Below, one piece after another: positions 36,783 through 45,258 of a DNA stretch of 64,000 nucleotides. The DNA lies in NCBI GenBank assembly GCA_016742255.1, contig JACVCB010000013.1, positions 1-64,000 of the forward strand, written 5' to 3'. The notes beneath the pieces are model-generated. The model worked only from the letters and a program-made list of their open reading frames with translations. It was not told where the DNA came from and ran no database searches. Every line of letters starts with the position of its first letter. The stretch's first letter is position 1. This stretch comes from Leptospira sp. Its GTDB lineage: Bacteria > Spirochaetota > Leptospiria > Leptospirales > Leptospiraceae. Position numbers and translations under genes: made by a program.

Positions 36783-37964
36783 TTAAGTGAGTGATACTGT
36801 TTTCTCTTCAGTCGGAAGAGAAACTTGGAAACTTGGTTGGCTTAAAACAATGGAAGGTTCTAAATACTTCTTACGTTTTCCCATTACTTTATTTGCAATG
36901 TGATCAGGGAATGAATAAGCAATGATCCGTTTCCATACAGAGCCAAATTGTTTCACAAAACTTCCAGTATTATAGTGTTGTCCATACTTTGCACAAATCT
37001 CTTTTAATTTTGGTGCAACTTCACGATATCGTTTTGCTGGCATATCAGGAAACATATGGTGTTCGATTTGATGGCTCAAATGACCTGTCATTGTATAAAA
37101 CAATTTATTTCCATCAAGATTAGAAGAACCTTTCAATTGTCTCAAATACCATTGTGCTTTTGTTTCACCTGCTATTTCTTCAGTTGTAAAGGATTCTGCG
37201 TTTTCAGTAAAATGTCCGCAAAAAATCACAGCGTAAGTCCAAAGGTTACGGATTAAGTTTGCTATTAAATTTCCTAAAATAACTTTCGGGAAATTTAAAC
37301 CAGCAAGTGCAGGGAACAGAATGTAATCTTTCAACATTTGAACTTCAATTTTTTTAAAGAAAACTGCTTTGTAATCTTTCAATGTTTTTTTCTTTCTTAA
37401 CTTCTTAGGAGTTTCTAAGTATTCAACTCGGTAACCATGAGCGCCAATTCCCCATTGAAAATTTAAAGCTAAGAATAAATTTGTAAAAGGTTGTGTTAGG
37501 TGGACCGGTTTCCACTTTTGACCTTCTGTTAGTCTTGTAAAATTATACCCATAGTCATGATCTTTGTTCAAAACATTGGTATAAGTATGGTGCATGTAAT
37601 TATGGTAAAACTTCCATTGGTGCGCATTACAAACGATATCCCATTCAAAGGTTCTGGAATTAAACTTTGGATCGTTCATCCAATCATATTGTCCATGGAG
37701 AACGTTATGACCTAACTCCATATTATTGATGATTTTGGAAATTGATAACAACAATGTTCCAGCCACAAAGGAAATTGGTTCGAAACTAAAGTGAATCAAT
37801 CCTCTTCCTAAAACTTCAGTGTATCTGTATGTTTTATAGATAAATCGGATATGATCTGCATCTTCCTTTCCTACTTTTACCATCACTTCTTCTCGAAGTG
37901 AATCAACTTCTTTTCCAAATGCTTCTATTTCTTCTTTGTTTAATTTTTTGCTAATCGTTCTCAT
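36783..37964 (-). CDS. Membrane fatty acid desaturase
   Basis: This di-iron integral-membrane desaturase acts on acyl chains and so sets membrane fluidity. The 393-residue product has the three histidine boxes: GHNVLHGQ (HxxxH), YHNYMHHTYT (HxxxHH) and SHQIEHHMFP (QxEHH). Hydrophobic pairs lie between them (FVAGTLLLSISKII and the 230-265 region). A short C-terminal tail is basic. The reductase gene 41 bases upstream on the same strand is its likely electron donor. The adjacent FabR/DesT-like repressor and operators point to control by membrane lipid state. Confidence 0.94.
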   Translation of the reverse strand: MRTISKKLNKEEIEAFGKEVDSLREEVMVKVGKEDADHIRFIYKTYRYTEVLGRGLIHFSFEPISFVAGTLLLSISKIINNMELGHNVLHGQYDWMNDPKFNSRTFEWDIVCNAHQWKFYHNYMHHTYTNVLNKDHDYGYNFTRLTEGQKWKPVHLTQPFTNLFLALNFQWGIGAHGYRVEYLETPKKLRKKKTLKDYKAVFFKKIEVQMLKDYILFPALAGLNFPKVILGNLIANLIRNLWTYAVIFCGHFTENAESFTTEEIAGETKAQWYLRQLKGSSNLDGNKLFYTMTGHLSHQIEHHMFPDMPAKRYREVAPKLKEICAKYGQHYNTGSFVKQFGSVWKRIIAYSFPDHIANKVMGKRKKYLEPSIVLSQPSFQVSLPTEEKTVSLT

Positions 37965-38005
37965 TTTATTATCCTATGATAAATTCTTTTCCTAATAGTC
38001 TTAAT

Positions 38006-39091
38006 TTAAAGTTCAAGTTCCAAATTGGATTCAGCACGTGACACACAGATTTGAATATTTTCTTCACCTAACTGTGATTTTTCACCGTTTGATAAATCTG
38101 TTACGGCACCAGCCTGTTTTTTACATACACATGTATGGCAAATCCCCATACGACATCCACTTTGAGGATAAATTCCTTGTTCTTCTAGTTCATCAAGAAT
38201 GGAACGTTCACCTTTCACTTGAATGGTTTTGTGACTAAGAGACAAGTATACATCTACAGTACCCTCTTTTTTCACATTTGTAAGGTTTTGACCAGGTAAG
38301 AGGAATAGTTCGGATTTTACTGGTAAACCTTCCAATAGGGAAAGTGCCTTTGTTTGCATTGGTGATGGACCACATACATATACTGAAGTCGACTTTAGAT
38401 TCGGAACATACTGATCCAAAATTTCTTTTGTTAAAAAACCAGAAGCATAACCTTCTTTCGGAACATCAGATAGAATGTATTGTACGGTTAACCATTGATT
38501 GTTTTTTTCTAACAAATCAATTGATGATTTTAGTATGATATCGTCTACCGAACGAACAAAATACAATAGTGTCACTTTGCCGTTATAGTTTAATGCCTGT
38601 AAGTCTCTTAAAATTGAATGGATTGGAGTGATTCCACTTCCGCCTGCTAATAAAAGTAATTCTTTTGGGATTACTTTGGAGAGAACAAATTCACCGGAAG
38701 CCTCTCCTAATTCTAAAATATCTCCCTTTTTGGTATTTTGATTCAGAAAGTTTGATACCAAACCACCCTTTTGGCGTTTAACAGTGATTTGTAAATACTT
38801 GTCATTTGGATGAGAAGACAAAGAGTAAAACCGAGTAACTCTCCTTCCAGCAATTTCAACTGTCACTGGAACATGTTGGCCTGATAAAAAACCTTTCCAT
38901 AACCAGTTTGGTTTTAAGACAAAAGTTTTTGCATCAGCAGTTTCTTCTTTGATGTCGATGACTTTTGCTTTTGTTGTGGTGACAGAAAACCTAGGATTCA
39001 ATTCGCCTAGGAAAAAATCTGCCCACTCTTTCGGTTGGAGGAAGTTTAAAAACTCCTTCGGTTGGTTGTAGATAAAAGGAAATGTTTTCAT
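38006..39091 (-). CDS. Flavin reductase with C-terminal 2Fe-2S ferredoxin domain
   Basis: This is a ferredoxin-NADP reductase-type electron donor of about 361 residues. The FAD domain has RFYSLSSHPNDKYLQITVKR. The NAD(P)-binding domain has LLLAGGSGITPIHSILRDL. A plant-type 2Fe-2S domain has CRMGICHTCVCKKQAG (C-x4-C-x2-C; the fourth Cys is in QICVSRAE). The layout matches the DesB-type partners of bacterial desaturases. ATG 39091 is preceded by AAAGAGG. The open frame extends to a GTG at 39130, but that stretch contains the operator palindrome. Confidence 0.92.
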   Translation of the reverse strand: MKTFPFIYNQPKEFLNFLQPKEWADFFLGELNPRFSVTTTKAKVIDIKEETADAKTFVLKPNWLWKGFLSGQHVPVTVEIAGRRVTRFYSLSSHPNDKYLQITVKRQKGGLVSNFLNQNTKKGDILELGEASGEFVLSKVIPKELLLLAGGSGITPIHSILRDLQALNYNGKVTLLYFVRSVDDIILKSSIDLLEKNNQWLTVQYILSDVPKEGYASGFLTKEILDQYVPNLKSTSVYVCGPSPMQTKALSLLEGLPVKSELFLLPGQNLTNVKKEGTVDVYLSLSHKTIQVKGERSILDELEEQGIYPQSGCRMGICHTCVCKKQAGAVTDLSNGEKSQLGEENIQICVSRAESNLELEL

Positions 39092-39114
39092 TTTCGCCTC
39101 TTTTTCGCTTTTAA

Positions 39115-39130
39115 GTGAACACGTGTTCAC
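39115..39130. promoter_or_regulatory. 16-base perfect palindrome, likely FabR/DesT-type operator
   Basis: GTGAACACGTGTTCAC is perfectly symmetric (GTGAAC-N4-GTTCAC). It lies 24 bases upstream of the reductase ATG at 39091, in the divergent region shared with the TetR gene. A second copy is at 39212. The ACACGTGT core is as I remember it from the E. coli FabR site; that comparison is from memory. Confidence 0.7.
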
Positions 39131-39211
39131 GGAGTTATCTAATAGTGTTAACTTACAACGTTCGATATGTCAACCCAAAAGAGGCAATTTTTCCTTGCTT
39201 TTCAAAAAAAA

Positions 39212-39227
39212 GTGAACAATCGTTTAC
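39212..39227. promoter_or_regulatory. Second, imperfect operator copy upstream of the TetR gene
   Basis: GTGAACAATCGTTTAC has the same GTGAAC-N4-GTTyAC layout as the 39115 palindrome with one mismatch. It is centred about 27 bases before the repressor ATG at 39246, so autoregulation is likely. Confidence 0.6.
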
Positions 39228-39245
39228 TCAGTTTACGACCCAAAT

Positions 39246-39863
39246 ATGAACAAACGCGACACTCAGAAGCAAAAAACCCACTCCCAACTCTTGGAAAGTG
39301 CCCTACAATTGATGGGAGAGGAGAAAGGATTGGGTGATTTAAGCCTACGAGAGGTCACAGCACATGCTGGAATCGTTCCAGCAGCCTTCTACCGCCACTT
39401 TAAGTCCATGGAAGAATTAGGACTGCATTTAGTGGAAGAATGTGGGGAAAGGATCCAACTCATTGTTGGTGATGCTAGAAACAAGGGAGCCTATCGTTCG
39501 GCACTACAACTCACGATTGGGTATTTTTTTGACTACGTAACCCATAACCGATCCTTGTTTCGGTTCATAGCCAGGGAAAGGACAGGTGGGAATCGTAAGA
39601 TTCGCGAAAACATTCGAGAAGCCATGCGGAGAATTGCCCGTGAGTTGGCCAAAGACATGCGAATGCCCAAATTGATTTCGATCGAAGATACATTATTTGC
39701 TTCAGAGCTTATTGTGAGTATCTGTTTCCAAATGGCATCTGATTATTTGGATTTAGAGGATGATGCACACTCCGAGATGCGGAAATTAAAATTACAAACG
39801 ATCAAACAAGTCCGGCTCGTGTTCATTGGAACAATCCGCGGTAGAAAACAAAGGCATAGATGA
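39246..39863 (+). CDS. TetR-family repressor of the FabR/DesT type
   Basis: The 205-residue regulator has an N-terminal HTH (about 10-60) ending LREVTAHAGIVPAAFYRHFKSMEELGLHLVEE, given here as LREVTAHAGIVPAAFYRHF then KSMEELGLHLVEE. This FYRHF-x-(D/S)ME(E)LGL sequence is characteristic of FabR/DesT, the regulators of unsaturated fatty acid synthesis and acyl-chain desaturation. The C-terminal domain is helical and basic at its end (IRGRKQRHR). It is divergent from the reductase-desaturase operon with two matching operators between. Family members sense acyl-CoA or acyl-ACP saturation; the ligand here is inferred. Confidence 0.9.
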   Translation: MNKRDTQKQKTHSQLLESALQLMGEEKGLGDLSLREVTAHAGIVPAAFYRHFKSMEELGLHLVEECGERIQLIVGDARNKGAYRSALQLTIGYFFDYVTHNRSLFRFIARERTGGNRKIRENIREAMRRIARELAKDMRMPKLISIEDTLFASELIVSICFQMASDYLDLEDDAHSEMRKLKLQTIKQVRLVFIGTIRGRKQRHR

Positions 39864-39913
39864 GATTCTAAAATAAGGTAAGATTCGATTCTAATTTACA
39901 AAAAAGGAATCAA

Positions 39914-41719
39914 TCAATCTTTGCTGTGTAACGGAAAAGAAATGATGATGTTTAAACCTTCTCCTTTTTTGGAAACCGAAGAAAAAACACCTTTGAGTTG
40001 AGAAGTCAAACTTCGGATGAGTTCGTAACCAAAATGATTTCCTTTTTCAATATTGACTGATTCTGGTAATCCAACTCCATCATCTCCAACTGTTAACATT
40101 ACGTTTTGGTTGGAGATAGACAAATGAATTCTGATATCACCACCTTTCTCATTTGGATAAGCATACTTTAAGGCATTTGTCAAAAGTTCATTTAAGATCA
40201 AACCCAATGGCAGAGTACGTTTTAGATCCAACCGAATGTCTTCCAACTTCACATCAAAACGAATTTTACTTGGATTCAGAACAAAAATATCATGCAAACT
40301 GTAAACTAAGTCTTCAATGTATTTGCGAAGATCAACAGATTCCAAGTCTTCTGATTGGTATAAATTTTCGTATACCTTTGACATCGACATGATCCGTGAC
40401 TGAGCATTTAAAAATGATTGTTTTGCGAGTTCATTTTCAACTTTAAAAGATTCTAGATTGAGTAATCCAGAAATAATCGCCAAAGTATTTTTCACGCGGT
40501 GTTGTAATTCTTTTAATAATACATCTTTTTCTTCGAGTGATTTTGCTAATTTACCTTCGATATCTAAAATCTTTGTGACATCTAGATTAAACCAAAGAAC
40601 AAATCGTTCCCCTGCTATTTCAATTGCTTGGCTAAAAACAAGAACTTCATGGTGGACTCCATCTGAGTGATGGATCGACATTCTTTCCCCTGACAATCTT
40701 CCATTTTCTCGATAAATTGCATTGAGTTTTTCTATTTGAACAGGATTACTCCAAGCTTTAAAATCATCAGTTTTACGACCAATTACTTGTGATTTTTGAA
40801 AGCGAAAAATGGATTCCATCGCAGGGTTGATATCGAGATAGGTTCCATCTTTTATGGTAGAGATAGCCATAGCTATCGGACTGAGTTGGAACACTTTTGC
40901 ATAAAGGCTTTCACTATCTTTGGGCGGAACAAGAACTGGAGATTCTGGATTTTCTCTAAAAACAATAACTATCCCATTTAAATTTTTGTTTGAATCTAAA
41001 ATTGGAGAAATTGTTTCTGTAACGTTTGTTTCTCGGCCTTTACTTGAAATGATGATTAAATTATTTCTTCTTTTTGATTCTAAAAATTGATCATTATCAT
41101 TATCAAATGAATACGAGACACGCATACGTGATTCCGCTTGAACTAAAAATAAAAACGAAGACAAATCCTTGTTCACTAGTTCGTTCTTATGGTAACCTAA
41201 CATATCTAAGGCTTTTTGATTAATTTCCCTGATTTGTCCCTCAGGAGTTAAAACAATAAGGCCATCACCCATTGCTTCAAACGTAATCCTAAGTTCTTTT
41301 TCACGGAATGCCAAACTTTGTTCTGCAGCATGAAGTTTTAGCGCAGACTTAATCATACATTCTACAATGTCTGGACTTGTAATTTTGGGAATAAAACCAT
41401 AATGTTTTAAGTCAGCAACTCGATTTAAAATCTTTTGGTCAGAATATCCGCTCAAAAATAAAATTGGAACTTCTTTGATTTCTAATATTTTTTTGGCTAA
41501 TTGGATTCCATCTAACTCATCAGATAAATTAATATCCATTAGTATCAAATCAACTTTTTCATCAGAAGAAATACAATCAATTGCATCCAATGAATTGGAT
41601 ACGTGTTGCACTGAATAACCTTTGATTTTAAGAAATTCTGCCTGTGAGACCGCTAAAATCGCCTCATCCTCAACAAGGAGAATGTGACCTAAACTATGTT
41701 TGATCTCAGTGGTTGGCAT
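39914..41719 (-). CDS. Hybrid sensor: receiver - PAS - PAS - HisKA_2 histidine kinase
   Basis: The 601-residue protein has no membrane segments. It has an N-terminal receiver (about 10-125) with phospho-acceptor Asp in VDLILMDINLSDELDG and an FLSGYSD switch region. Two PAS domains follow (about 140-255 and 270-385). The kinase is of the HisKA_2 class: KELQHRVKNTLAIISGLLNLE carries the phospho-His (quoted as KELQHRVKNTLAIISGLL). The ATPase part has LILNELLTNALKYAYPNE and VGDDGVGLPES. Having the receiver at the N-terminus suggests it responds to an upstream kinase; no cognate output regulator is adjacent. Confidence 0.93.
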   Translation of the reverse strand: MPTTEIKHSLGHILLVEDEAILAVSQAEFLKIKGYSVQHVSNSLDAIDCISSDEKVDLILMDINLSDELDGIQLAKKILEIKEVPILFLSGYSDQKILNRVADLKHYGFIPKITSPDIVECMIKSALKLHAAEQSLAFREKELRITFEAMGDGLIVLTPEGQIREINQKALDMLGYHKNELVNKDLSSFLFLVQAESRMRVSYSFDNDNDQFLESKRRNNLIIISSKGRETNVTETISPILDSNKNLNGIVIVFRENPESPVLVPPKDSESLYAKVFQLSPIAMAISTIKDGTYLDINPAMESIFRFQKSQVIGRKTDDFKAWSNPVQIEKLNAIYRENGRLSGERMSIHHSDGVHHEVLVFSQAIEIAGERFVLWFNLDVTKILDIEGKLAKSLEEKDVLLKELQHRVKNTLAIISGLLNLESFKVENELAKQSFLNAQSRIMSMSKVYENLYQSEDLESVDLRKYIEDLVYSLHDIFVLNPSKIRFDVKLEDIRLDLKRTLPLGLILNELLTNALKYAYPNEKGGDIRIHLSISNQNVMLTVGDDGVGLPESVNIEKGNHFGYELIRSLTSQLKGVFSSVSKKGEGLNIIISFPLHSKD

Positions 41720-41901
41720 TGTCGGTACGGGTTCTACCGAAGCTTAAAATTAGCCCTGGGAATTGCAATCCAATATAGAATAAAAAAAAATCAAAAAAAA
41801 ACGTTCGATATGCAATAAATTGAAATGGATCAAAAATAATGTAACGCCAAAATCAGCGTGATAAAATTTGTTAGGTGATCAGTATTCGATTGCTTTTTTA
41901 C

Positions 41902-41917
41902 ACAAACATTCGTTTGT
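41902..41917. promoter_or_regulatory. 16-base perfect palindrome upstream of the TRL-like cluster
   Basis: ACAAAC-ATTC-GTTTGT (6-4-6 layout) ends 22 bases before the ATG at 41940. The longer open frame reading through it probably is not translated. It may be an operator for the TRL-like genes; no regulator gene is next to it. Confidence 0.4.
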
Positions 41918-41939
41918 TTGTTCCATAATACAAAGCGAA

Positions 41940-42335
41940 ATGGAGTTCCATTTGAAATTTAAAATCTTTTTTTTGGTGAATTGTTTATTTTTGTGCAAGT
42001 GTACGGGCTTTAACTTGTTATACGAAACTTCGGCCAACGGAAATACAAACCCGTCAAGGGAATATGCAACAACTGCTCCCATGTGGAAAGGTGGTTTTTT
42101 TTACCACCGCAACACTACCCCTGGGCCCATAGGCATTGGAGTGGAACCAAAAGTAGAAGGTCGAGCTTGTAGTAATTCTTACCTTGGCTTGTTCTCTTTT
42201 GGTAATTCAAGGATTGAAGCCGCTAAAAAGAATGGAAACATCCAAAAAGTAGCCTTCGTCGATTATGAAAATTCGGGCGTTTTTGCCGGATTTATTTACC
42301 ACCAATTTTGTACGATCGTAAAAGGTTCAAATTAA
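41940..42335 (+). CDS. TRL-like family lipoprotein, copy 1
   Basis: About 131 residues with a lipoprotein-type leader (FKIFFLVNCLFLCKC). The TRL-like signature is present: a first strand ATTAPMWKGGFFY, the Cys-containing GRACSNSYLGLFSFGNSRIE, then AAKKNGNIQKVAFVDYEN and FAGFIYHQFCTIVKG. Members are small cell-envelope proteins of unknown function. The gene is the first of three tandem paralogues; its stop overlaps the start of the next (TAATG). ATG 41940 is chosen because upstream sequence holds a palindrome. Confidence 0.82.
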   Translation: MEFHLKFKIFFLVNCLFLCKCTGFNLLYETSANGNTNPSREYATTAPMWKGGFFYHRNTTPGPIGIGVEPKVEGRACSNSYLGLFSFGNSRIEAAKKNGNIQKVAFVDYENSGVFAGFIYHQFCTIVKGSN

Positions 42336-42670
42336 TGAATTCATTAAAAAGACATAATATTCTATTTTTCGTAATCATTCTATTTTTTCCCCTATTTTAT
42401 ACGGGATGTGCTGTCGGACCTACACATGGGTATATTGTAACGGAGACCCAATTTCCTGGTACATTTAATCCAGAAAATAATGTAAAGGCAGATAAAGAAG
42501 CCAAAGGTTGCCAATATACTGTATTGTACTTAGTTACTTACGGAGATGCGGGAGCTGGTAGCATTGCATTCAAAAATGGAATCACCAAAATAGCAACAAT
42601 TGATCATTCCACCTTTAGTTTGTTTAGCGGACTCATCCGAAATTATTGTACTTTCGTAGTAGGCGAATAA
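42335..42670 (+). CDS. TRL-like family lipoprotein, copy 2
   Basis: About 111 residues; leader ending in lipobox FYTGC. It shares the pattern of copy 1: KGCQYTVLYLVTYGDAGAG, then FKNGITKIATIDHSTFS and GLIRNYCTFVVGE, but the sequence has diverged more (the family AA..GNI helix is changed to AFKNGIT). Start ATG 42335 overlaps the stop of copy 1, so translation is coupled. Function is unknown. Confidence 0.8.
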   Translation: MNSLKRHNILFFVIILFFPLFYTGCAVGPTHGYIVTETQFPGTFNPENNVKADKEAKGCQYTVLYLVTYGDAGAGSIAFKNGITKIATIDHSTFSLFSGLIRNYCTFVVGE

Positions 42671-42671
42671 A

Positions 42672-43010
42672 ATGAATTTTATCAAATCATTACTTCTAAT
42701 TTTTATTCTTTCTTTTTTTACTCATTGTCAGTCAGGTCCATTCCCTGCTTTTATCTATCAATATTCCACACAACATATGATAGGTGACACAACTGGAAAC
42801 AATCTAACCTCGGCAAAAATTGTAAAATTCGGAAAATCTTGTTCTTTATCAGGTTATATCATCAACTTTTTCTACTACGGTGCAGGAAACTCAATTGAAG
42901 AAGCCGCAAGAAATGGCAATATCCAAAAAGTTGCATTAGTTGATAGAGAGTCACTTTCAATTCTTGGAGTGTTGTTCTATAGAGAATGTATTATCGTCTG
43001 GGGTGAATAA
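42672..43010 (+). CDS. TRL-like family lipoprotein, copy 3
   Basis: The 112-residue product has leader FIKSLLLIFILSFFTHC with Cys at the lipobox. It keeps the family helix AARNGNIQKVALVDRES closely matching copy 1, and ends LFYRECIIVWGE. It starts one base after copy 2, in the same operon. Function is unknown. The three copies show N-terminal divergence with the C-terminal half best kept. Confidence 0.8.
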   Translation: MNFIKSLLLIFILSFFTHCQSGPFPAFIYQYSTQHMIGDTTGNNLTSAKIVKFGKSCSLSGYIINFFYYGAGNSIEEAARNGNIQKVALVDRESLSILGVLFYRECIIVWGE

Positions 43011-43011
43011 A

Positions 43012-43986
43012 TTGAATTTATCCCAACGATTTTTATCATTAGCTATCGTAATGTCTTTTTGTTTTGCAAGTGGATTTACAAATCTGCAAGCAAGAGAAAC
43101 AGACAATATCCATGAAAAACCTCAATTAATTGATCCTGATAATCATCGATTTTATTTTCGTTATGTATTGGGTGCAGCTAGGGGCCAAATTCCTGAAAGG
43201 AGATTGGAGACAACCGATAGTATTTTATTCGCACAGAGTAGAATATACCAGTTAGCACCATTATATAACGGAGATTTAGATTTAGGACAACTTGAATTCG
43301 AATATCGTTTTAAAGATAAATTTCGATTTTTTGCAGAGAATCGAACTGTGAAAGATGGTGGTGATTATAGAGACATCATGAAATTCAGAGAATTCCAAAA
43401 AAGAGTTGGAGTTGGTTACTTTCATCCTGTGTTTAAATTTTTGAGTATTGGTGTTTCCATTCGCGATGCAAATATCAAACAAGATTTTCGATCGGACTAT
43501 TTAAATTTATACAAATTTGAAAACAGTATCATTTATACGAGTCCAAATGCTGTATCACAACTAAGAACAAAGGGTTGGGTTCCTGGAATTCATATCGAAA
43601 TAAAACCACTTCGATGGTTTGAAATTCATTTGGGACGAATGTATTATCATATGGGTGGGGACTTAAGTAGAACCGCGCTAAATTTTATTCCTTCGAACGT
43701 GGGTGTATTATATGCTCCATTTAATGTTCAATCTGACTTTTTATATTCTGGTGTTCAGGATAAATTTGATATCGTATTCCGATATTCTACATGGTTTGCA
43801 ACTAAATGGGGTTACACGAGAGATAACATCAATATAAAATTTAACCAATATTATATGACTACATTAGACAATCAGACTACACTTCTAATGACTGCTTTAG
43901 GTAGAAGGTCTAGTGCCAAACTTGATTTTGATTCAGTTAATTTTACGGTGGAGTTTTCAAAAAGTTTTGGAGAGGATGCATTTTAA
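43012..43986 (+). CDS. Putative outer-membrane beta-barrel protein
   Basis: About 324 residues with a leader (RFLSLAIVMSFCFASGFTNLQA). The body is made of alternating amphipathic strands ending in aromatic residues (RFYFRYVLGAARG, QLEFEYRFKDKFRFFAEN, VGVGYFHPVFKFLSIGVSI, WFEIHLGRMYYHMGG, FDIVFRYSTWFATKWGY). The C-terminal strand is VNFTVEFSKSFGEDAF. This fits an outer-membrane barrel of 10-14 strands. TTG 43012 with GGGGTGA upstream is the likely start; the frame is open back into the third TRL gene. It is probably co-transcribed with the TRL-like genes. Confidence 0.78.
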   Translation: MNLSQRFLSLAIVMSFCFASGFTNLQARETDNIHEKPQLIDPDNHRFYFRYVLGAARGQIPERRLETTDSILFAQSRIYQLAPLYNGDLDLGQLEFEYRFKDKFRFFAENRTVKDGGDYRDIMKFREFQKRVGVGYFHPVFKFLSIGVSIRDANIKQDFRSDYLNLYKFENSIIYTSPNAVSQLRTKGWVPGIHIEIKPLRWFEIHLGRMYYHMGGDLSRTALNFIPSNVGVLYAPFNVQSDFLYSGVQDKFDIVFRYSTWFATKWGYTRDNINIKFNQYYMTTLDNQTTLLMTALGRRSSAKLDFDSVNFTVEFSKSFGEDAF

Positions 43987-44011
43987 TTCGAAAATACATC
44001 CCTAACATAAG

Positions 44012-44044
44012 CATAGTTTCACTTTTAGAGTCAGTGAAACTATG
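44012..44044. terminator. Bidirectional terminator hairpin
   Basis: CATAGTTTCACT (44012-44023) and AGTGAAACTATG (44033-44044) form a perfect 12-base stem with a 9-base loop. It lies between two convergent genes and overlaps the stop of the pterin enzyme gene. TTT follows on the plus side. Confidence 0.7.
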
Positions 44045-44471
44045 TTTCTGGTTCAAAAAACGCTAAATTTTCTGGTCCTTCATGGATGACAATCCTACGA
44101 ATTTTTCCCTCTGATTCCTTTACTTCGTTCTTCAATCCAGAATAAAACCAACGTGCTACATTTTCCGATGTGGGATTGATTCCTTTGAAATCAGGGTGGT
44201 CATTGATGAGGATATGGTCGATGGAGTGAACAAGTTCCATTAGTTTGTTTCGAGCTGTTAAAAAATCATAGGAGATCCCATCGGGACGGATGTTCGTTTT
44301 TCCTTCTAAAAACACTTCTACTTTCCAGGAATGGCCGTGGATTGGCTCGTCAGTTCCATCGGCAAAGTACTGGTAGAGGAAATGAGCGGACTCAAACCGA
44401 CCTTCAATGCGGACATAAAATTTCCCGTTTTCTTGGGTAAACATTCCATTGACGAATAGAGCATAGTCCAA
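44040..44471 (-). CDS. 6-pyruvoyl-tetrahydropterin synthase family protein, PTPS-III-like
   Basis: The 143-residue T-fold pterin enzyme has zinc ligands visible as the His in FESAHFLYQYF and the HxH in EPIHGHSWKVEVFLEG. Family motifs SIDHILINDH, NPTSENVARWFY and the substrate Glu near the end (IHEGPEN) are present. The catalytic Cys of PTPS/QueD, normally just before HGH, is absent; the protein has Glu there (E-P-I-HGH). That ExxHGH pattern is the mark of PTPS-III, reported to replace FolB (dihydroneopterin aldolase) in folate synthesis. It therefore likely acts in folate rather than queuosine synthesis. Confidence 0.82.
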   Translation of the reverse strand: MDYALFVNGMFTQENGKFYVRIEGRFESAHFLYQYFADGTDEPIHGHSWKVEVFLEGKTNIRPDGISYDFLTARNKLMELVHSIDHILINDHPDFKGINPTSENVARWFYSGLKNEVKESEGKIRRIVIHEGPENLAFFEPET

Positions 44472-44508
44472 TATTTGTATAGTAATTTCCTCTTGAGGGC
44501 TCTAGAAG

Positions 44509-44730
44509 ATGACTGAATCAACAAAACCACGCTTTTTTAAAGAAATGACCGTAGGCGAAGCAATTGCCATCCATCCGGAAGCGGGGCTTGTTTTCTCAAG
44601 TTACCACTTAGGTGGATGTTCCCACTGTTCCATCAATGAAGTGGAAACAATTGAACAAGTTTGTATGGGATATGGAGTGGAAGTAGACACTCTTATCGAC
44701 TCATTAAACAATTTGTTCGCTGAAGAATAG
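44509..44730 (+). CDS. DUF1858-like small protein
   Basis: The 73-residue cytoplasmic protein has the DUF1858/ScdA-N-like sequence MTVGEAIAIHPEAGLVFSSY, then HLGGCSHCSINEVETIEQ with a CxxC, and VCMGYGVEVDTLIDSLN. Such domains are often found alone or fused to redox or Fe-S repair proteins. It is divergent from the PTPS-like gene (37-base gap). A role in Fe-S or redox work is possible but not shown. Confidence 0.85.
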   Translation: MTESTKPRFFKEMTVGEAIAIHPEAGLVFSSYHLGGCSHCSINEVETIEQVCMGYGVEVDTLIDSLNNLFAEE

Positions 44731-44847
44731 TCGGAACTGAATTTAGGGCTGATGCAATCAGCCCGAGTACAATTTACCCAAATGCAAAAGAAACGTTCGG
44801 GATTGATGGTATAACCATCACAAAACCATCTCATCACATAAAAAGCA

Positions 44848-45258
44848 TTGGACCAATTAACTTACAACATTCCAGGTTTGTTATTCCCTGCAATTTCACT
44901 TTTGATGTTAGGGTTTACCAATCGATTTTTTGGTTTAGCGAGTTTATCAAGGCAACTTCTTGCAGAGTATGAATCTTCCAAATCGGAAGTTCTTGTAAAA
45001 CAAATTCACAATCTGCGTTTTCGGATTTCATTGATTTTGTATTCACAAAGTGCAGGAATCTTAAGCCTCATCCTTTGTACTTGTTCCTTAGGGATGATTC
45101 CGTTTTATAATTTACTTGCTTGGATCTTTTTTTCGATCTCTTTATTATTGATGGTGATCTCTCTAGTTTTGGCTCTTGTCGAAATCCATTTATCTGTGAA
45201 TGCTCTTGACATCGAGCGAAAATCGATTTTGGGACCTTCAAACCTATCTAAATTGTAA
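44848..45258 (+). CDS. DUF2721-like integral membrane protein
   Basis: The 136-residue protein starts with a TTG. Three hydrophobic segments are seen (about 8-26, 62-82, 90-112). The opening IPGLLFPAISLLMLGFTNRF matches the DUF2721 pattern. Function is unknown. The upstream region lacks a strong ribosome site, so the start is uncertain. It ends convergent with, and overlapping by 11 bases, the quinone oxidoreductase-like gene. Confidence 0.78.
   Translation: MDQLTYNIPGLLFPAISLLMLGFTNRFFGLASLSRQLLAEYESSKSEVLVKQIHNLRFRISLILYSQSAGILSLILCTCSLGMIPFYNLLAWIFFSISLLLMVISLVLALVEIHLSVNALDIERKSILGPSNLSKL

Noticed and set aside
44040..44471. Queuosine enzyme QueD
   Set aside because: The catalytic Cys is missing, ExxHGH is present, and no queuosine genes are nearby.
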